Source: Pseudomonadota bacterium
Lineage (GTDB): Bacteria; Pseudomonadota; Alphaproteobacteria; Caulobacterales; Caulobacteraceae
Reading direction: 5' to 3'
Length of the DNA: 13,867 bases
Assembly (NCBI GenBank): GCA_023412655.1
Contig: JAEYNH010000016.1
Location: forward strand, 1 to 13,867
Position numbers and translations under genes: made by a program. Shown one piece after another: positions 5,977 through 13,163 of this stretch (the first letter of the stretch is position 1; each line of letters begins with the position of its first letter). The notes under the pieces were generated by a model. It ran no database searches. It had not been told where the DNA came from and was given only the letters and a program-made list of their open reading frames with translations.

Positions 5977-7569
5977 ATGAGGAAGCTCCCCACCGCCGTC
6001 GATCCGGCGTCCGAGGCGTTCGCCGCCAACGCCCGGATCAACCAGGGCCTCGCGGACGAGCTGCGCGAGCGGTCCGCCAGGGCCGCCCTCGGCGGCTCGG
6101 AGGATAGCCGCAAGCGCCATCTGGCCCGGGGCAAGCTGCTGCCCCGCGACCGCGTCATGCGGCTGCTGGACCCCGGCTCGCCGTTCCTCGAGGTCGGCGC
6201 CCTGGCGGCGGGCGGCATGTACGGCGACGAGGCTCCGGCCGCAGGGATCATCACCGGCATCGGCCGCGTCTCCGGACGCGAGGTGATGATCGTGGCCAAC
6301 GACGCCACGGTGAAGGGCGGCGCCTACTATCCGATCACGGTGAAGAAGCATCTCCGCGCCCAGGAGATCGCCATGCAGAACCGCCTACCCTGCGTCTACC
6401 TGGTGGACAGCGGCGGGGCGAACCTTCCGCACCAGGCCGAGGTTTTCCCCGACCGCGACCATTTCGGCCGCATCTTCTTCAACCAGGCCCGGATGAGCGC
6501 CGACGGCATCGCCCAGATCGCCTGCGTCATGGGCTCGTGCACGGCCGGCGGCGCCTATGTCCCGGCCATGAGCGACGAGACCGTCATCGTCCGCGGTCAG
6601 GGCACCATCTTCCTGGGCGGCCCGCCGCTGGTGAAGGCCGCAACCGGCGAGGTCATCACCGCCGAGGAGCTCGGCGGCGCCGACACCCACGGCCGCCGCT
6701 CGGGGGTGGTCGATCACGTGGCTCAGGACGACGAGCACGCACTCAGCATCGTTCGGACCATCGTCGCCAACCTGAACACCGCCAAGCCGGCCCAGGTCAC
6801 GCTGGAGACCCCGGAGCCGCCGGCCTACGATCCGGAAGAGCTGTACGGCGTCATCCCGCCCGACGTGCGCGCGCCCTACGACGTGCGCGAGGTGATCGCC
6901 CGCATCGTCGACGGCTCGAAGTTCGACGAGTTCAAGGCGCTCTACGGCACGACCTTGGTCTGCGGCTTCGCCCGCATCTGGGGCTTCCCGGTGGCCATCC
7001 TCGCCAACAACGGCGTGTTGTTCTCGGAGAGCGCGCTGAAGGGCGCCCACTTCATCGAGCTTGCGGCCAAGCGGAAGATCCCGCTGGTGTTCCTGCAGAA
7101 CATCTCGGGCTTCATGGTCGGCGGACGCTACGAGGCCGGCGGCATCGCCAAGGACGGCGCCAAGCTGGTCACCGCCGTGGCCAGTGTCGAGGTCCCCAAG
7201 TTCACCGTGCTGATCGGCGGCTCGTTCGGGGCCGGGAACTACGGCATGTGCGGCCGGGCCTATTCGCCGCGCTTCCTGTGGAGCTGGCCGAACAGCCGCA
7301 TCAGCGTCATGGGCGGCGAGCAGGCCGCCAGCGTCCTGGCCACCGTCCACCGGGACGCCGACAAGTGGAGCCCCGAGGAGGAAGAGGCCTTCAAGGCCCC
7401 GATCCGCCAGAAGTACGAGGACGAAGGCAATCCCTACTACGCCACCGCCCGCCTCTGGGACGACGGCGTCATCGATCCGGCCCAGACCCGCGACGTCCTG
7501 GGCCTTTCCATCTCGGCGGCCCTGAACGCCCCGATCCCCGAAACCCGCTTCGGCGTCTTCCGGATGTAA
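5977..7569 (+). CDS. mccB: Methylcrotonyl-CoA carboxylase-type carboxyltransferase (beta) subunit
   Basis: This is the carboxyltransferase subunit of a biotin-dependent acyl-CoA carboxylase. It moves CO2 from carboxybiotin to the gamma carbon of an enoyl-CoA such as 3-methylcrotonyl-CoA in leucine breakdown. At 530 residues it has the length of MCC-beta (LiuB/MccB). The N-terminal half contains SGGANLPHQAEVFPDRDHFG (145-164), NQARMSADGIAQIACVMGSC (169-188) and TAGGAYVPAMSDE (189-201). The C-terminal half contains LQNISGFMVGGRYEAGGIAK (373-392). These crotonase-like CT motifs separate MCC/geranyl-CoA carboxylase from propionyl-CoA carboxylase. The ATG has GGAAGA nine bases upstream. The stop TAA overlaps the next gene's ATG (TAATG), which fits stoichiometric production of an alpha6-beta6 complex. 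Geranyl-CoA carboxylase AtuC is the main alternative and cannot be excluded by eye. Confidence 0.92.
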   Translation: MRKLPTAVDPASEAFAANARINQGLADELRERSARAALGGSEDSRKRHLARGKLLPRDRVMRLLDPGSPFLEVGALAAGGMYGDEAPAAGIITGIGRVSGREVMIVANDATVKGGAYYPITVKKHLRAQEIAMQNRLPCVYLVDSGGANLPHQAEVFPDRDHFGRIFFNQARMSADGIAQIACVMGSCTAGGAYVPAMSDETVIVRGQGTIFLGGPPLVKAATGEVITAEELGGADTHGRRSGVVDHVAQDDEHALSIVRTIVANLNTAKPAQVTLETPEPPAYDPEELYGVIPPDVRAPYDVREVIARIVDGSKFDEFKALYGTTLVCGFARIWGFPVAILANNGVLFSESALKGAHFIELAAKRKIPLVFLQNISGFMVGGRYEAGGIAKDGAKLVTAVASVEVPKFTVLIGGSFGAGNYGMCGRAYSPRFLWSWPNSRISVMGGEQAASVLATVHRDADKWSPEEEEAFKAPIRQKYEDEGNPYYATARLWDDGVIDPAQTRDVLGLSISAALNAPIPETRFGVFRM

Positions 7570-9467
7570 TGATGGCCCAGCGGAAAGAGATCACCTCCAT
7601 CCTGGTGGCGAACCGGGGCGAGATCGCCCGGCGCGTCTTCGCCACCGCCCGGCAGATGGGCATCGAGACGGTCGCTGTCTTCTCGGACGCCGACGCCGAG
7701 GCGGCTCACGTCCTGGACGCCGACATCGCCGTGCATATCGGGCCCGCCGCCGCACGCGAGAGCTACCTCGCGCCGGACAAGATCATCCGTGCGGCCAGGG
7801 AAGCCGGCGCCGACGCCATCCACCCGGGCTACGGCTTCCTCTCCGAGAACGCCGAGTTCGCCGAGGCGGTCGCCAAGGCTGGCCTCACCTGGATCGGTCC
7901 GCCTCCCGCCGCCATCCGCGCCATGGGCCTTAAGGACGCCGCCAAGGCGCTGATGGCCAAGGCCGGCGTGCCGGTGACGCCGGGCTACCTTGGCGAGGAC
8001 CAGTCGGAAGCCACCCTCAAGGCCGAGGCCGACCGCATCGGCTATCCCGTGCTGATCAAGGCGGTGGCCGGCGGCGGCGGCAAGGGGATGCGCAAGGTCG
8101 AGCGGGCCGAGGACTTCCAGGCCGCCCTGGCCGCCGCCAAGCGCGAAGCCGCCGCCAGCTTCGGCGACGACCGGGTGCTGCTCGAGACCTATGTCGCCCG
8201 CCCGCGCCATATCGAGGTGCAGGTGTTCGGCGACGCCCAGGGCGACGTCGTCCACCTCTATGAACGCGACTGCTCGCTGCAGCGCCGGCACCAGAAGGTC
8301 ATCGAGGAGGCGCCCGCGCCCGGCATGTCTGACGAGGCCCGCGCCGCGGTCACCGCCGCCGCCGTCCGCGCCGCCAAAGCGGTGGGCTATGTGGGCGCCG
8401 GCACGGTGGAGTTCATCGCCGACGCCTCGGACGGCCTGAAGCCCGACCGCATCTGGTTCATGGAGATGAACACCCGCCTGCAGGTGGAGCATCCGGTCAC
8501 CGAGATGGTCACCGGCCTCGACCTGGTGGAATGGCAGATCCGCATCGCCCAGGGCGAGCCCCTGCCGCTGTCCCAGGACGAGATCGAGCTGAACGGCCAT
8601 GCGGTCGAGGCGCGCCTCTATGCCGAGAACCCGGCGTCAGGCTTCCTGCCCTCCACCGGCCGGCTGGAGCACTTCCGCCTGCCCGAGATCCTGCGGGTCG
8701 ACGCCGGGGTGGCCGAGGGCGGGAACGTGACGCCCTTCTACGATCCCATGGTGGCGAAGCTGATCGCCCATGCCGACAGCCGTGAGCAGGCTATCGCCGA
8801 ACTGGCCGACGCCTGCGCCGGCGTCGAGGTCTGGCCGGTGAAGACCAACGCCGGCTTCCTGGTGCGCTGCCTGGAGGAGCCGGACTTCATCGCCGGCGAC
8901 GTGGACACCGGCTTCATCGAACGCCGTCTGGACGCCCTCACCCAGCCGGGCGAACCCTCGCCCGCCGCCCGTTCGGCCGCCGCCGACGCGGCGACCCTGA
9001 CCCTCGAGGAGGGCGAGGCCGACGATCCGTGGAAGGGCCTGTTCGGCTTCCGCCTGAACCGCGAACCCGAGGCGGGGGTGCGGCTGTTCGTCGGCGGCAA
9101 GGCGGTGATCTGCGAGAGCCGCCCGGACGCGCCGGACCGCTCGGTGCTGGTCACCGACGACGGCGACATCGTGGTGTTCGAAAGCGGCGAGGCGTTCGTC
9201 TTCAAGGACCATCCGCCCGCTGCCGACGCGGAGGCCGACACCGGCGACGGCGCCATCCGCTCGCCCATGCCCGGCAAGGTCACCCAGCTCTCGGTCAAGG
9301 CCGGGGATCAGGTCGCCAAGGGCCAGCCGCTGGTGGTCCTGGAGGCCATGAAGATGGAGCACGCCCTGCACGCGCCCTTCGATGGCCGCGTCGAGGAGGT
9401 GGCCGCCAGCCTCGGCGGTCAGGTCACCGAAGGCGCCTTGCTGGTGAAGCTCAACCCGGCGGTCTAG
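7569..9467 (+). CDS. mccA: Methylcrotonyl-CoA carboxylase-type biotin carboxylase/BCCP (alpha) subunit
   Basis: This is the biotin-carrying subunit that carboxylates its own biotin with ATP and bicarbonate and hands it to the beta subunit. The open frame runs in from 6537, but the true start is ATG 7569 (sharing a base with the mccB TAA) or the next codon, ATG 7572, giving 632 or 631 residues. The N-terminal biotin carboxylase domain starts with SILVANRGEIARR (10-22). The ATP-grasp glycine loop KAVAGGGGKGMRKV lies at 164-177, HIEVQVFGD at 214-222, ERDCSLQRRHQKVIEEAP at 232-249 and EMNTRLQVEHPVTEM at 299-313. A linker (BT-like) region follows about residue 455. The C-terminal biotinyl domain has the VLEAMKMEH motif with the biotinylated lysine at K595. 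It is slightly shorter than typical MCC-alpha (655-670), mostly in the middle domain. Its stop interlocks with the convergent thiolase stop. Confidence 0.93.
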   Translation: MMAQRKEITSILVANRGEIARRVFATARQMGIETVAVFSDADAEAAHVLDADIAVHIGPAAARESYLAPDKIIRAAREAGADAIHPGYGFLSENAEFAEAVAKAGLTWIGPPPAAIRAMGLKDAAKALMAKAGVPVTPGYLGEDQSEATLKAEADRIGYPVLIKAVAGGGGKGMRKVERAEDFQAALAAAKREAAASFGDDRVLLETYVARPRHIEVQVFGDAQGDVVHLYERDCSLQRRHQKVIEEAPAPGMSDEARAAVTAAAVRAAKAVGYVGAGTVEFIADASDGLKPDRIWFMEMNTRLQVEHPVTEMVTGLDLVEWQIRIAQGEPLPLSQDEIELNGHAVEARLYAENPASGFLPSTGRLEHFRLPEILRVDAGVAEGGNVTPFYDPMVAKLIAHADSREQAIAELADACAGVEVWPVKTNAGFLVRCLEEPDFIAGDVDTGFIERRLDALTQPGEPSPAARSAAADAATLTLEEGEADDPWKGLFGFRLNREPEAGVRLFVGGKAVICESRPDAPDRSVLVTDDGDIVVFESGEAFVFKDHPPAADAEADTGDGAIRSPMPGKVTQLSVKAGDQVAKGQPLVVLEAMKMEHALHAPFDGRVEEVAASLGGQVTEGALLVKLNPAV

Positions 9468-10765
9468 TTGCGCAGCAGGGCCACCGTGCCCTGGCCGCCG
9501 TCGGCGCAGATCGACACCACAGCCCAGGTCCCGGCCGGCATCGCCGCCAGCTCCTTCACCGCCTGGGAGAGGATCCGCGCGCCCGTGGCGCCGAACGGAT
9601 GGCCGAGCGCCGTCGAGCCGCCGTTGGGGTTCATCCGCTCGATGGGAAAGCGGCCGAGGTCCGCGCTCACGCCCGCCTTGTCGCGCAGGAATTCAGGGTC
9701 CTGCAGCGCCTTGATGTGGGTCGCTACCTGGGCTGTGAAGGCCTCGTGGATTTCCCACAGGCCGATGTCCTCATAGGTCAGGCCGTGCCGGGCCAGGAGG
9801 CGGGGAATGGCGTAGGCGGGCGCCATCAGCAGGTACTCGCTGCGCAGATCGATGGCGTTGATCTCATAGTCCACGAGGCGCGCTCGCGGCGTCTCCGCCG
9901 GCAGTCTGTCGAGCCCCGCCTCGGTGCCCACCCAGAGCCCCGCCGCCCCGTCGGTGAGCGGGCTGGAGTTCCCGGCGGTCAGGGTGCCGTGGCCGCTGGT
10001 GCGGTCGAACGACGGCGCGAGCTTGGCCAGCTTCTCCAGGCTGGTGTCGCCGCGCACCGTGGTGTCCCGGCCGGTCTCAGGCAGGCGCAGCACCAGGTCG
10101 TCGAAGAAGCCGCGCTTCCAGGCGGCGTCGGCCCGCTGATGGCTGGCCAGCGCCAGCTCGTCCTGTTCGGCCCGGGAGATCGACCAGCCCTTGGCCATCT
10201 CCTCGGTGTGTTCGCCCATGCTCTTGCCGGTGACCCGGTTGGCGACGCGGGGGATGTGCAGGCGCACGTCCCTGGGCTTGGTCGCCGCCACCGCTGCCAG
10301 CCGTTCCTTCCAGCTGCGCGCGCCCATGATGGCCCGCAGGTCGTCGGAGAGACCGGGGGTCAGGCCCACCTGCACCCGGCTCATGCTCTCGGCCCCGCCC
10401 ACCAGGGCCAGGCTGCGCCCGCAGCCATCGTCAAGCATGCCCGCCGCCTGGAACGCCGCGGCCATGCTGGTGGAACAGGCCATCACCGTGGAGAAGGCGG
10501 GGATCGACGGGTCGGCGCCGGCGTCCAGCAGCACCTCGCGGGCGATGTTGGACCACATCAGGCTGGGGATCACCGCGCCCCAGATCGCCAGGTCCGGCCG
10601 CGCCGTGGCGGCCATGGCCTTGGCGACCGGCACGGACAGCTGCAGGGCGTCGTACCGCGACAGCGGCCCGTTCACCCGGGCGAAGGGCGTGCGCTTGCCC
10701 GCCGCCAGCCAGACCTCGGGGGTCCCCGCTGTTCGCTCCGCCGCCGGTCTCGCCGCCCGCGCCAT
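9464..10765 (-). CDS. Acetyl-CoA C-acyltransferase (FadI-like thiolase)
   Basis: This is a thiolase of 433 residues that cleaves 3-ketoacyl-CoA with CoA, or condenses acetyl-CoA in reverse. The open frame extends to 10810, but the ATG at 10765 is chosen because GAGGGAG lies seven bases upstream. The length then matches FadI (about 436) better than FadA (about 390). Catalytic residues are visible: nucleophile C97 in FSTVMACSTSMAAAF, H340 in WEIHEAFTAQ, H389 in GGSTALGHPFGATGAR and the second cysteine C420 in SICADGGQG. FadI-type enzymes normally pair with an FadJ-like multifunctional protein, which is absent here. It is the last gene of an AKR, CoA-transferase, thiolase run, 71 bp after the CoA-transferase, with its own possible promoter in that gap. 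Its stop TAG interlocks with the carboxylase stop in CTAG. Confidence 0.92.
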   Translation of the reverse strand: MARAARPAAERTAGTPEVWLAAGKRTPFARVNGPLSRYDALQLSVPVAKAMAATARPDLAIWGAVIPSLMWSNIAREVLLDAGADPSIPAFSTVMACSTSMAAAFQAAGMLDDGCGRSLALVGGAESMSRVQVGLTPGLSDDLRAIMGARSWKERLAAVAATKPRDVRLHIPRVANRVTGKSMGEHTEEMAKGWSISRAEQDELALASHQRADAAWKRGFFDDLVLRLPETGRDTTVRGDTSLEKLAKLAPSFDRTSGHGTLTAGNSSPLTDGAAGLWVGTEAGLDRLPAETPRARLVDYEINAIDLRSEYLLMAPAYAIPRLLARHGLTYEDIGLWEIHEAFTAQVATHIKALQDPEFLRDKAGVSADLGRFPIERMNPNGGSTALGHPFGATGARILSQAVKELAAMPAGTWAVVSICADGGQGTVALLRN

Positions 10766-10772
10766 GGTCGCA

Positions 10773-10779
10773 CTCCCTC
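10773..10779 (-). promoter_or_regulatory. Ribosome binding site deciding the thiolase start
   Basis: On the minus strand GAGGGAG lies seven bases before the ATG at 10765. This sets the start there, and excludes the upstream ATG at 10810, which would add 15 residues with no family similarity. Confidence 0.7.
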
Positions 10780-10812
10780 GGAATAGCGAACCCAAGATGG
10801 GGTGGCGCAACC

Positions 10813-10840
10813 CGGCTGCCTAGCCGCCCCCGAGCGTCAG
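10813..10840 (-). promoter_or_regulatory. Candidate internal promoter (or hairpin) ahead of the thiolase
   Basis: Within the CoA-transferase/thiolase gap the minus strand carries CTGACGC (10840-10834, six of seven to TTGACGS), nine bases, then GCTAGGC. The spacing is one base short of the Caulobacter housekeeping consensus range. The same bases form a 5-bp hairpin, CGGCT-AGGC-AGCCG (10826-10813). No T-run follows the hairpin, so an intrinsic terminator is unlikely. A promoter giving extra thiolase is the better reading. Confidence 0.4.
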
Positions 10841-12054
10841 GCGACCACCCCCTGGTCGTGCAGCCGGGCGATCTCGGACGACGAGAGCTTGAGCACCTCG
10901 GCGAGCACCTCGTCGGTGTGCTGCCCAAGCCGCGGCGCCGGCGCCACCGGCCGGCGCTCGTCCTGCGGAATGGTGGCCGCGGCGCCCGGGACGGGATAGG
11001 TCAGGCCGCTGGGCTGGGCCACAGCCTCGAACAGCGGATTGCCCTTGAAGAGCCGCGGATCCTCCAGAGCCGCCTCCAGCGGCTGGTAGGTCCCCCAGGT
11101 GACGCCGCCGGCGTCGAAGGCCGGCGCAAGCTCGGCCAGGGTCCGCGCGGCGAAGGCCTGCTCGAACAGCGGATAGAGCCGGGCGCGGTGGGTGAAGCGC
11201 ACGCCCTCGTCGGCAGCGAACGAGACACCCAGTTCGGCTTCCAAGGCCGCCACCTCGCCCGCCAGCCCCAGCACGTCCAGGGCCTTGGACCACTGCTTCG
11301 GAGTGATGGCCAGCAGCATCAGGGTCTGGCCGTCAGCCGTACGGAAGTCCCGCCCAAAGGCGCCGAAGATGTCATTGCCCATCCGCGGCCGCTGCCGCCC
11401 GGAAAGCTGGGTCTCGGCGGTGAAGCCCAGGTTGGCCATGGTGGCGGCGGCGATGTCCGACAGCGGCGCCCGGATCTCGCGCCCCTGTCCGGTGCGGTGG
11501 CGGGCCAGCAGGGCCGAGACCAGGGTGAAGGCGCAGTACGCCCCGGTGAGCAGGTCCCAGGCAGCCAGAACGTGGTTCACCGGCCGCGGATCGTCCGCCG
11601 GGCCGGTCATCTGCGGCAGGCCGAGGGCGGCGTTGATCGTGTAGTCCATGCCCTGCGAGCCGTCGGCCCAGCCCATCACCCGCACGCAGATCAGGTCGGG
11701 CCGCAGCCTGGAAAGCACCTCGTACGAGAGGAAGCCGTCCACCGGGAAGTTGGTGACGAACAGGCCCCCATCGGATGCCTCCCCGTTCGGCGCGGTGGCC
11801 AGGCGCTGAGCCAGCTCGCGTCCCTCCGGGCGGGACAGGTCGAGCGCCACCGACTTCTTGCCCTTGTTCAGCCCCTCCCAGTAGAGGCTCGCCCCGCTGT
11901 CGGTCAGCGGCCAGCGGCGGAAGTCCGGCCCGCCGCCGATGTTGTCGAAGCGGATCACCTCGGCGCCCATCTGGGCCAGGTAGAGGGCGCAGGTCGGGGC
12001 GGCGACGAAGGCGGCGCCTTCCACGACGCGCAGGCCCTTGAGCAGATCGTACAT
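10837..12054 (-). CDS. Class III (CaiB/BaiF) CoA-transferase, mesaconyl-CoA C1-C4 transferase-like
   Basis: This is a formyl-CoA transferase-family (class III) CoA-transferase of 405 residues. Such enzymes move CoA between carboxylic acids, or within one molecule, through an aspartyl-CoA anhydride. The predicted catalytic aspartate is D200 in IRAPLSDIAAATM, at the family position after RTGQGREI. The N-terminal motif LKGLRVVEGAAFVAAP (5-20), then AEVIRFDNIGGGPDFRRWPL (31-50), EGLNKGKKSVALDLSRPEGR (60-79) and MDYTINAALGLPQMTGP (136-152) closely resemble, from memory, the 2-methylfumaryl-CoA isomerase/mesaconyl-CoA C1-C4 CoA-transferase branch rather than racemases or CaiB proper. The C-terminus has PAPRLGQHTDEVLAEVL, the family's usual GxHT motif. 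The ATG at 12054 comes 3 bp after the aldo/keto reductase stop, so they are co-transcribed. The physiological substrate is unknown. Confidence 0.88.
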   Translation of the reverse strand: MYDLLKGLRVVEGAAFVAAPTCALYLAQMGAEVIRFDNIGGGPDFRRWPLTDSGASLYWEGLNKGKKSVALDLSRPEGRELAQRLATAPNGEASDGGLFVTNFPVDGFLSYEVLSRLRPDLICVRVMGWADGSQGMDYTINAALGLPQMTGPADDPRPVNHVLAAWDLLTGAYCAFTLVSALLARHRTGQGREIRAPLSDIAAATMANLGFTAETQLSGRQRPRMGNDIFGAFGRDFRTADGQTLMLLAITPKQWSKALDVLGLAGEVAALEAELGVSFAADEGVRFTHRARLYPLFEQAFAARTLAELAPAFDAGGVTWGTYQPLEAALEDPRLFKGNPLFEAVAQPSGLTYPVPGAAATIPQDERRPVAPAPRLGQHTDEVLAEVLKLSSSEIARLHDQGVVA

Positions 12055-12057
12055 GGG

Positions 12058-12993
12058 TCAGGAAACCAGGGCGGTGACTTCGGCCGCCTCGTCCGGCGAC
12101 AGATTCCAGTCGGCCGCCGCCGCATTGGCGGCCACCTGGTCGGCACGGGTGGCCCCGGCGATGACCGAGGAGACCGCCGGCTGGGCGAGCAGCCAGGCGA
12201 AGGCCAGTTCCAGGATCGTCCGGCCCCGGGCCTGCGCCCAGGCCGCAAGCGCCTCCACCTTGTCGAAGTTCTCGTCCACCAGCGCGCGCTCGCCGCGACG
12301 GGCCCAGGCCGCCAACCGGCTGTCCGGCGGCGGCGGCTCGCCCCGCCGGTACTTGCCCGACAGCAGCCCGGAGGCGAGCGGGAAGTAGGGCAGGAATCCC
12401 AGGCCAAAGCGCTCGCAGGCCGGCAGCACCTCGGGCAGCGACTTGCGGTTCAGCAGCGACAGCTCGTCCTGAGCCGAGACGAAGCGGTTCAGGTGCTCGG
12501 TCCTGGCGGTCCAATCGGCGTCGGCGATCTGCCAGCCGGCGAAGTTGGAGTTGCCGATGTACCGGACCTTGCCCTGCCGCACGAGGTCGTCCAGCGCCCG
12601 CAGCGTCTCCTCGATCGGCGCGTCCGGGTCCGGCCTGTGGAACTGGTAGAGGTCGATCCAGTCCGTGCCCAGGCGCCTCAGGCTGTCCTCCACCGCCTGC
12701 ATGATCCAGCGCCGCGAACCGCCCTTGCGCGCCTCGTCGCCCTGCACGGCCATGCCGAACTTGGTGGCCACCACCACGTCCTTGCGGCGCTTGCCCAGCG
12801 CCTGCCCCAGGAACACCTCGGACTCGGTGGCGCCGTAGATGTCGGCGGTGTCGAAGAAGTTGATCCCTGCGTCCAGGGCCGCATCCACCACCGCCCGGGT
12901 CTGCGCCGCGTCGATGCGCAGGCCGAAGTTGTTGCAGCCCAGACCCACTGCGCTGACCTTCAGCCCCGAGTTCCCCAGCCGCCGCAACTGCAT
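12058..12993 (-). CDS. Aldo/keto reductase
   Basis: This is an NADPH-dependent aldo/keto reductase of 311 residues with the (beta/alpha)8 fold and a cytoplasmic location. The open frame extends to 13083, but the ATG at 12993 is chosen. It has GGAGGGA six bases upstream and starts with MQLRRLGNSGLKVSAVGLGC, the normal AKR N-terminus; the extra 30 residues have no family features. The catalytic tetrad is complete: D48 and Y53 in FFDTADIYG, K78 in VVATKFG, and H119 in DLYQFHRPDP. The C-terminal cofactor region SSVIAGATRADQVAANAAA matches the NADP-binding loop of the YajO/Kv-beta-like (AKR11/12/14) groups. It is first in the reductase, CoA-transferase, thiolase run. Its aldehyde or ketone substrate cannot be inferred. 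Two candidate -10 elements precede it. Confidence 0.92.
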   Translation of the reverse strand: MQLRRLGNSGLKVSAVGLGCNNFGLRIDAAQTRAVVDAALDAGINFFDTADIYGATESEVFLGQALGKRRKDVVVATKFGMAVQGDEARKGGSRRWIMQAVEDSLRRLGTDWIDLYQFHRPDPDAPIEETLRALDDLVRQGKVRYIGNSNFAGWQIADADWTARTEHLNRFVSAQDELSLLNRKSLPEVLPACERFGLGFLPYFPLASGLLSGKYRRGEPPPPDSRLAAWARRGERALVDENFDKVEALAAWAQARGRTILELAFAWLLAQPAVSSVIAGATRADQVAANAAAADWNLSPDEAAEVTALVS

Positions 12994-12999
12994 GGATCG

Positions 13000-13006
13000 T
13001 CCCTCC
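13000..13006 (-). promoter_or_regulatory. Ribosome binding site deciding the aldo/keto reductase start
   Basis: GGAGGGA on the minus strand lies six bases before the ATG at 12993. It is the strongest Shine-Dalgarno sequence in the window. It selects this start over the upstream ATG at 13083. Confidence 0.75.
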
Positions 13007-13020
13007 GGAATGGCGCCGAA

Positions 13021-13045
13021 CCCTAGCCGCCTGCCCCCGCGTCGG
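13021..13045 (-). promoter_or_regulatory. Candidate promoter of the aldo/keto reductase operon
   Basis: On the minus strand CCGACGC (13045-13039, five of seven to TTGACGS) is followed after 11 bases by GCTAGGG (13027-13021). This fits the spacing and GCTA core of the Caulobacter housekeeping promoter. A transcript starting near 13014 would have a leader of about 20 bases containing the ribosome site. Confidence 0.42.
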
Positions 13046-13052
13046 CCTAGCG
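13045..13052 (-). promoter_or_regulatory. Second candidate -10 element (CGCTAGGC) upstream of the aldo/keto reductase
   Basis: This is a second GCTAGG on the same strand, 24 bp further from the gene than the first. Its -35 region is poor (TTCAGCA at 14 bases). It may be a tandem promoter or a decayed copy. Confidence 0.3.
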
Positions 13053-13163
13053 GCATTGTCCAACATGCTGAACCGGCGTTCACCGCGTTTGTTGGCGATA
13101 TCGCAAGTCCCCCTTCGTTAACCTCACGATCTGAAAGAGGAATTCTCGAAAGAGCGTGAGCGG

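Larger units (their letters stand above)
12994..13163. promoter_or_regulatory. Divergent region between the aldo/keto reductase and cpaB
   Basis: These 170 bp hold the outgoing minus-strand promoter candidates near 13021-13052. They also hold a perfect 10-bp palindrome, GCGATATCGC, at 13095-13104. Nearer cpaB is a GTTAAC at 13117-13122. GTTAA resembles half of a CtrA site (TTAA-N7-TTAA), but the second half is missing. No GCTA element points toward cpaB. Confidence 0.4.

Noticed and set aside
6537..7568. A 344-residue N-terminal extension of the biotin carboxylase subunit
   Set aside because: It lies inside mccB in another frame. The biotin carboxylase domain begins right after the ATG at 7569/7572.
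9029..10786. A 585-codon open frame on the plus strand
   Set aside because: It overlaps the end of the carboxylase alpha gene out of frame and then runs antisense to the thiolase. No family features.
10813..10826. The CGGCT-AGGC-AGCCG hairpin as an intrinsic terminator
   Set aside because: The stem has only five pairs and no T-run follows on either strand, so termination is unlikely.
10858..13026. A 722-codon open frame on the plus strand
   Set aside because: It is antisense to the CoA-transferase and reductase genes, both of which have intact catalytic motifs. It is a GC-rich shadow frame.
13117..13122. GTTAAC as a full CtrA binding site
   Set aside because: The sequence seven bases on is ATCT, not TTAA, so only a half-site is present.
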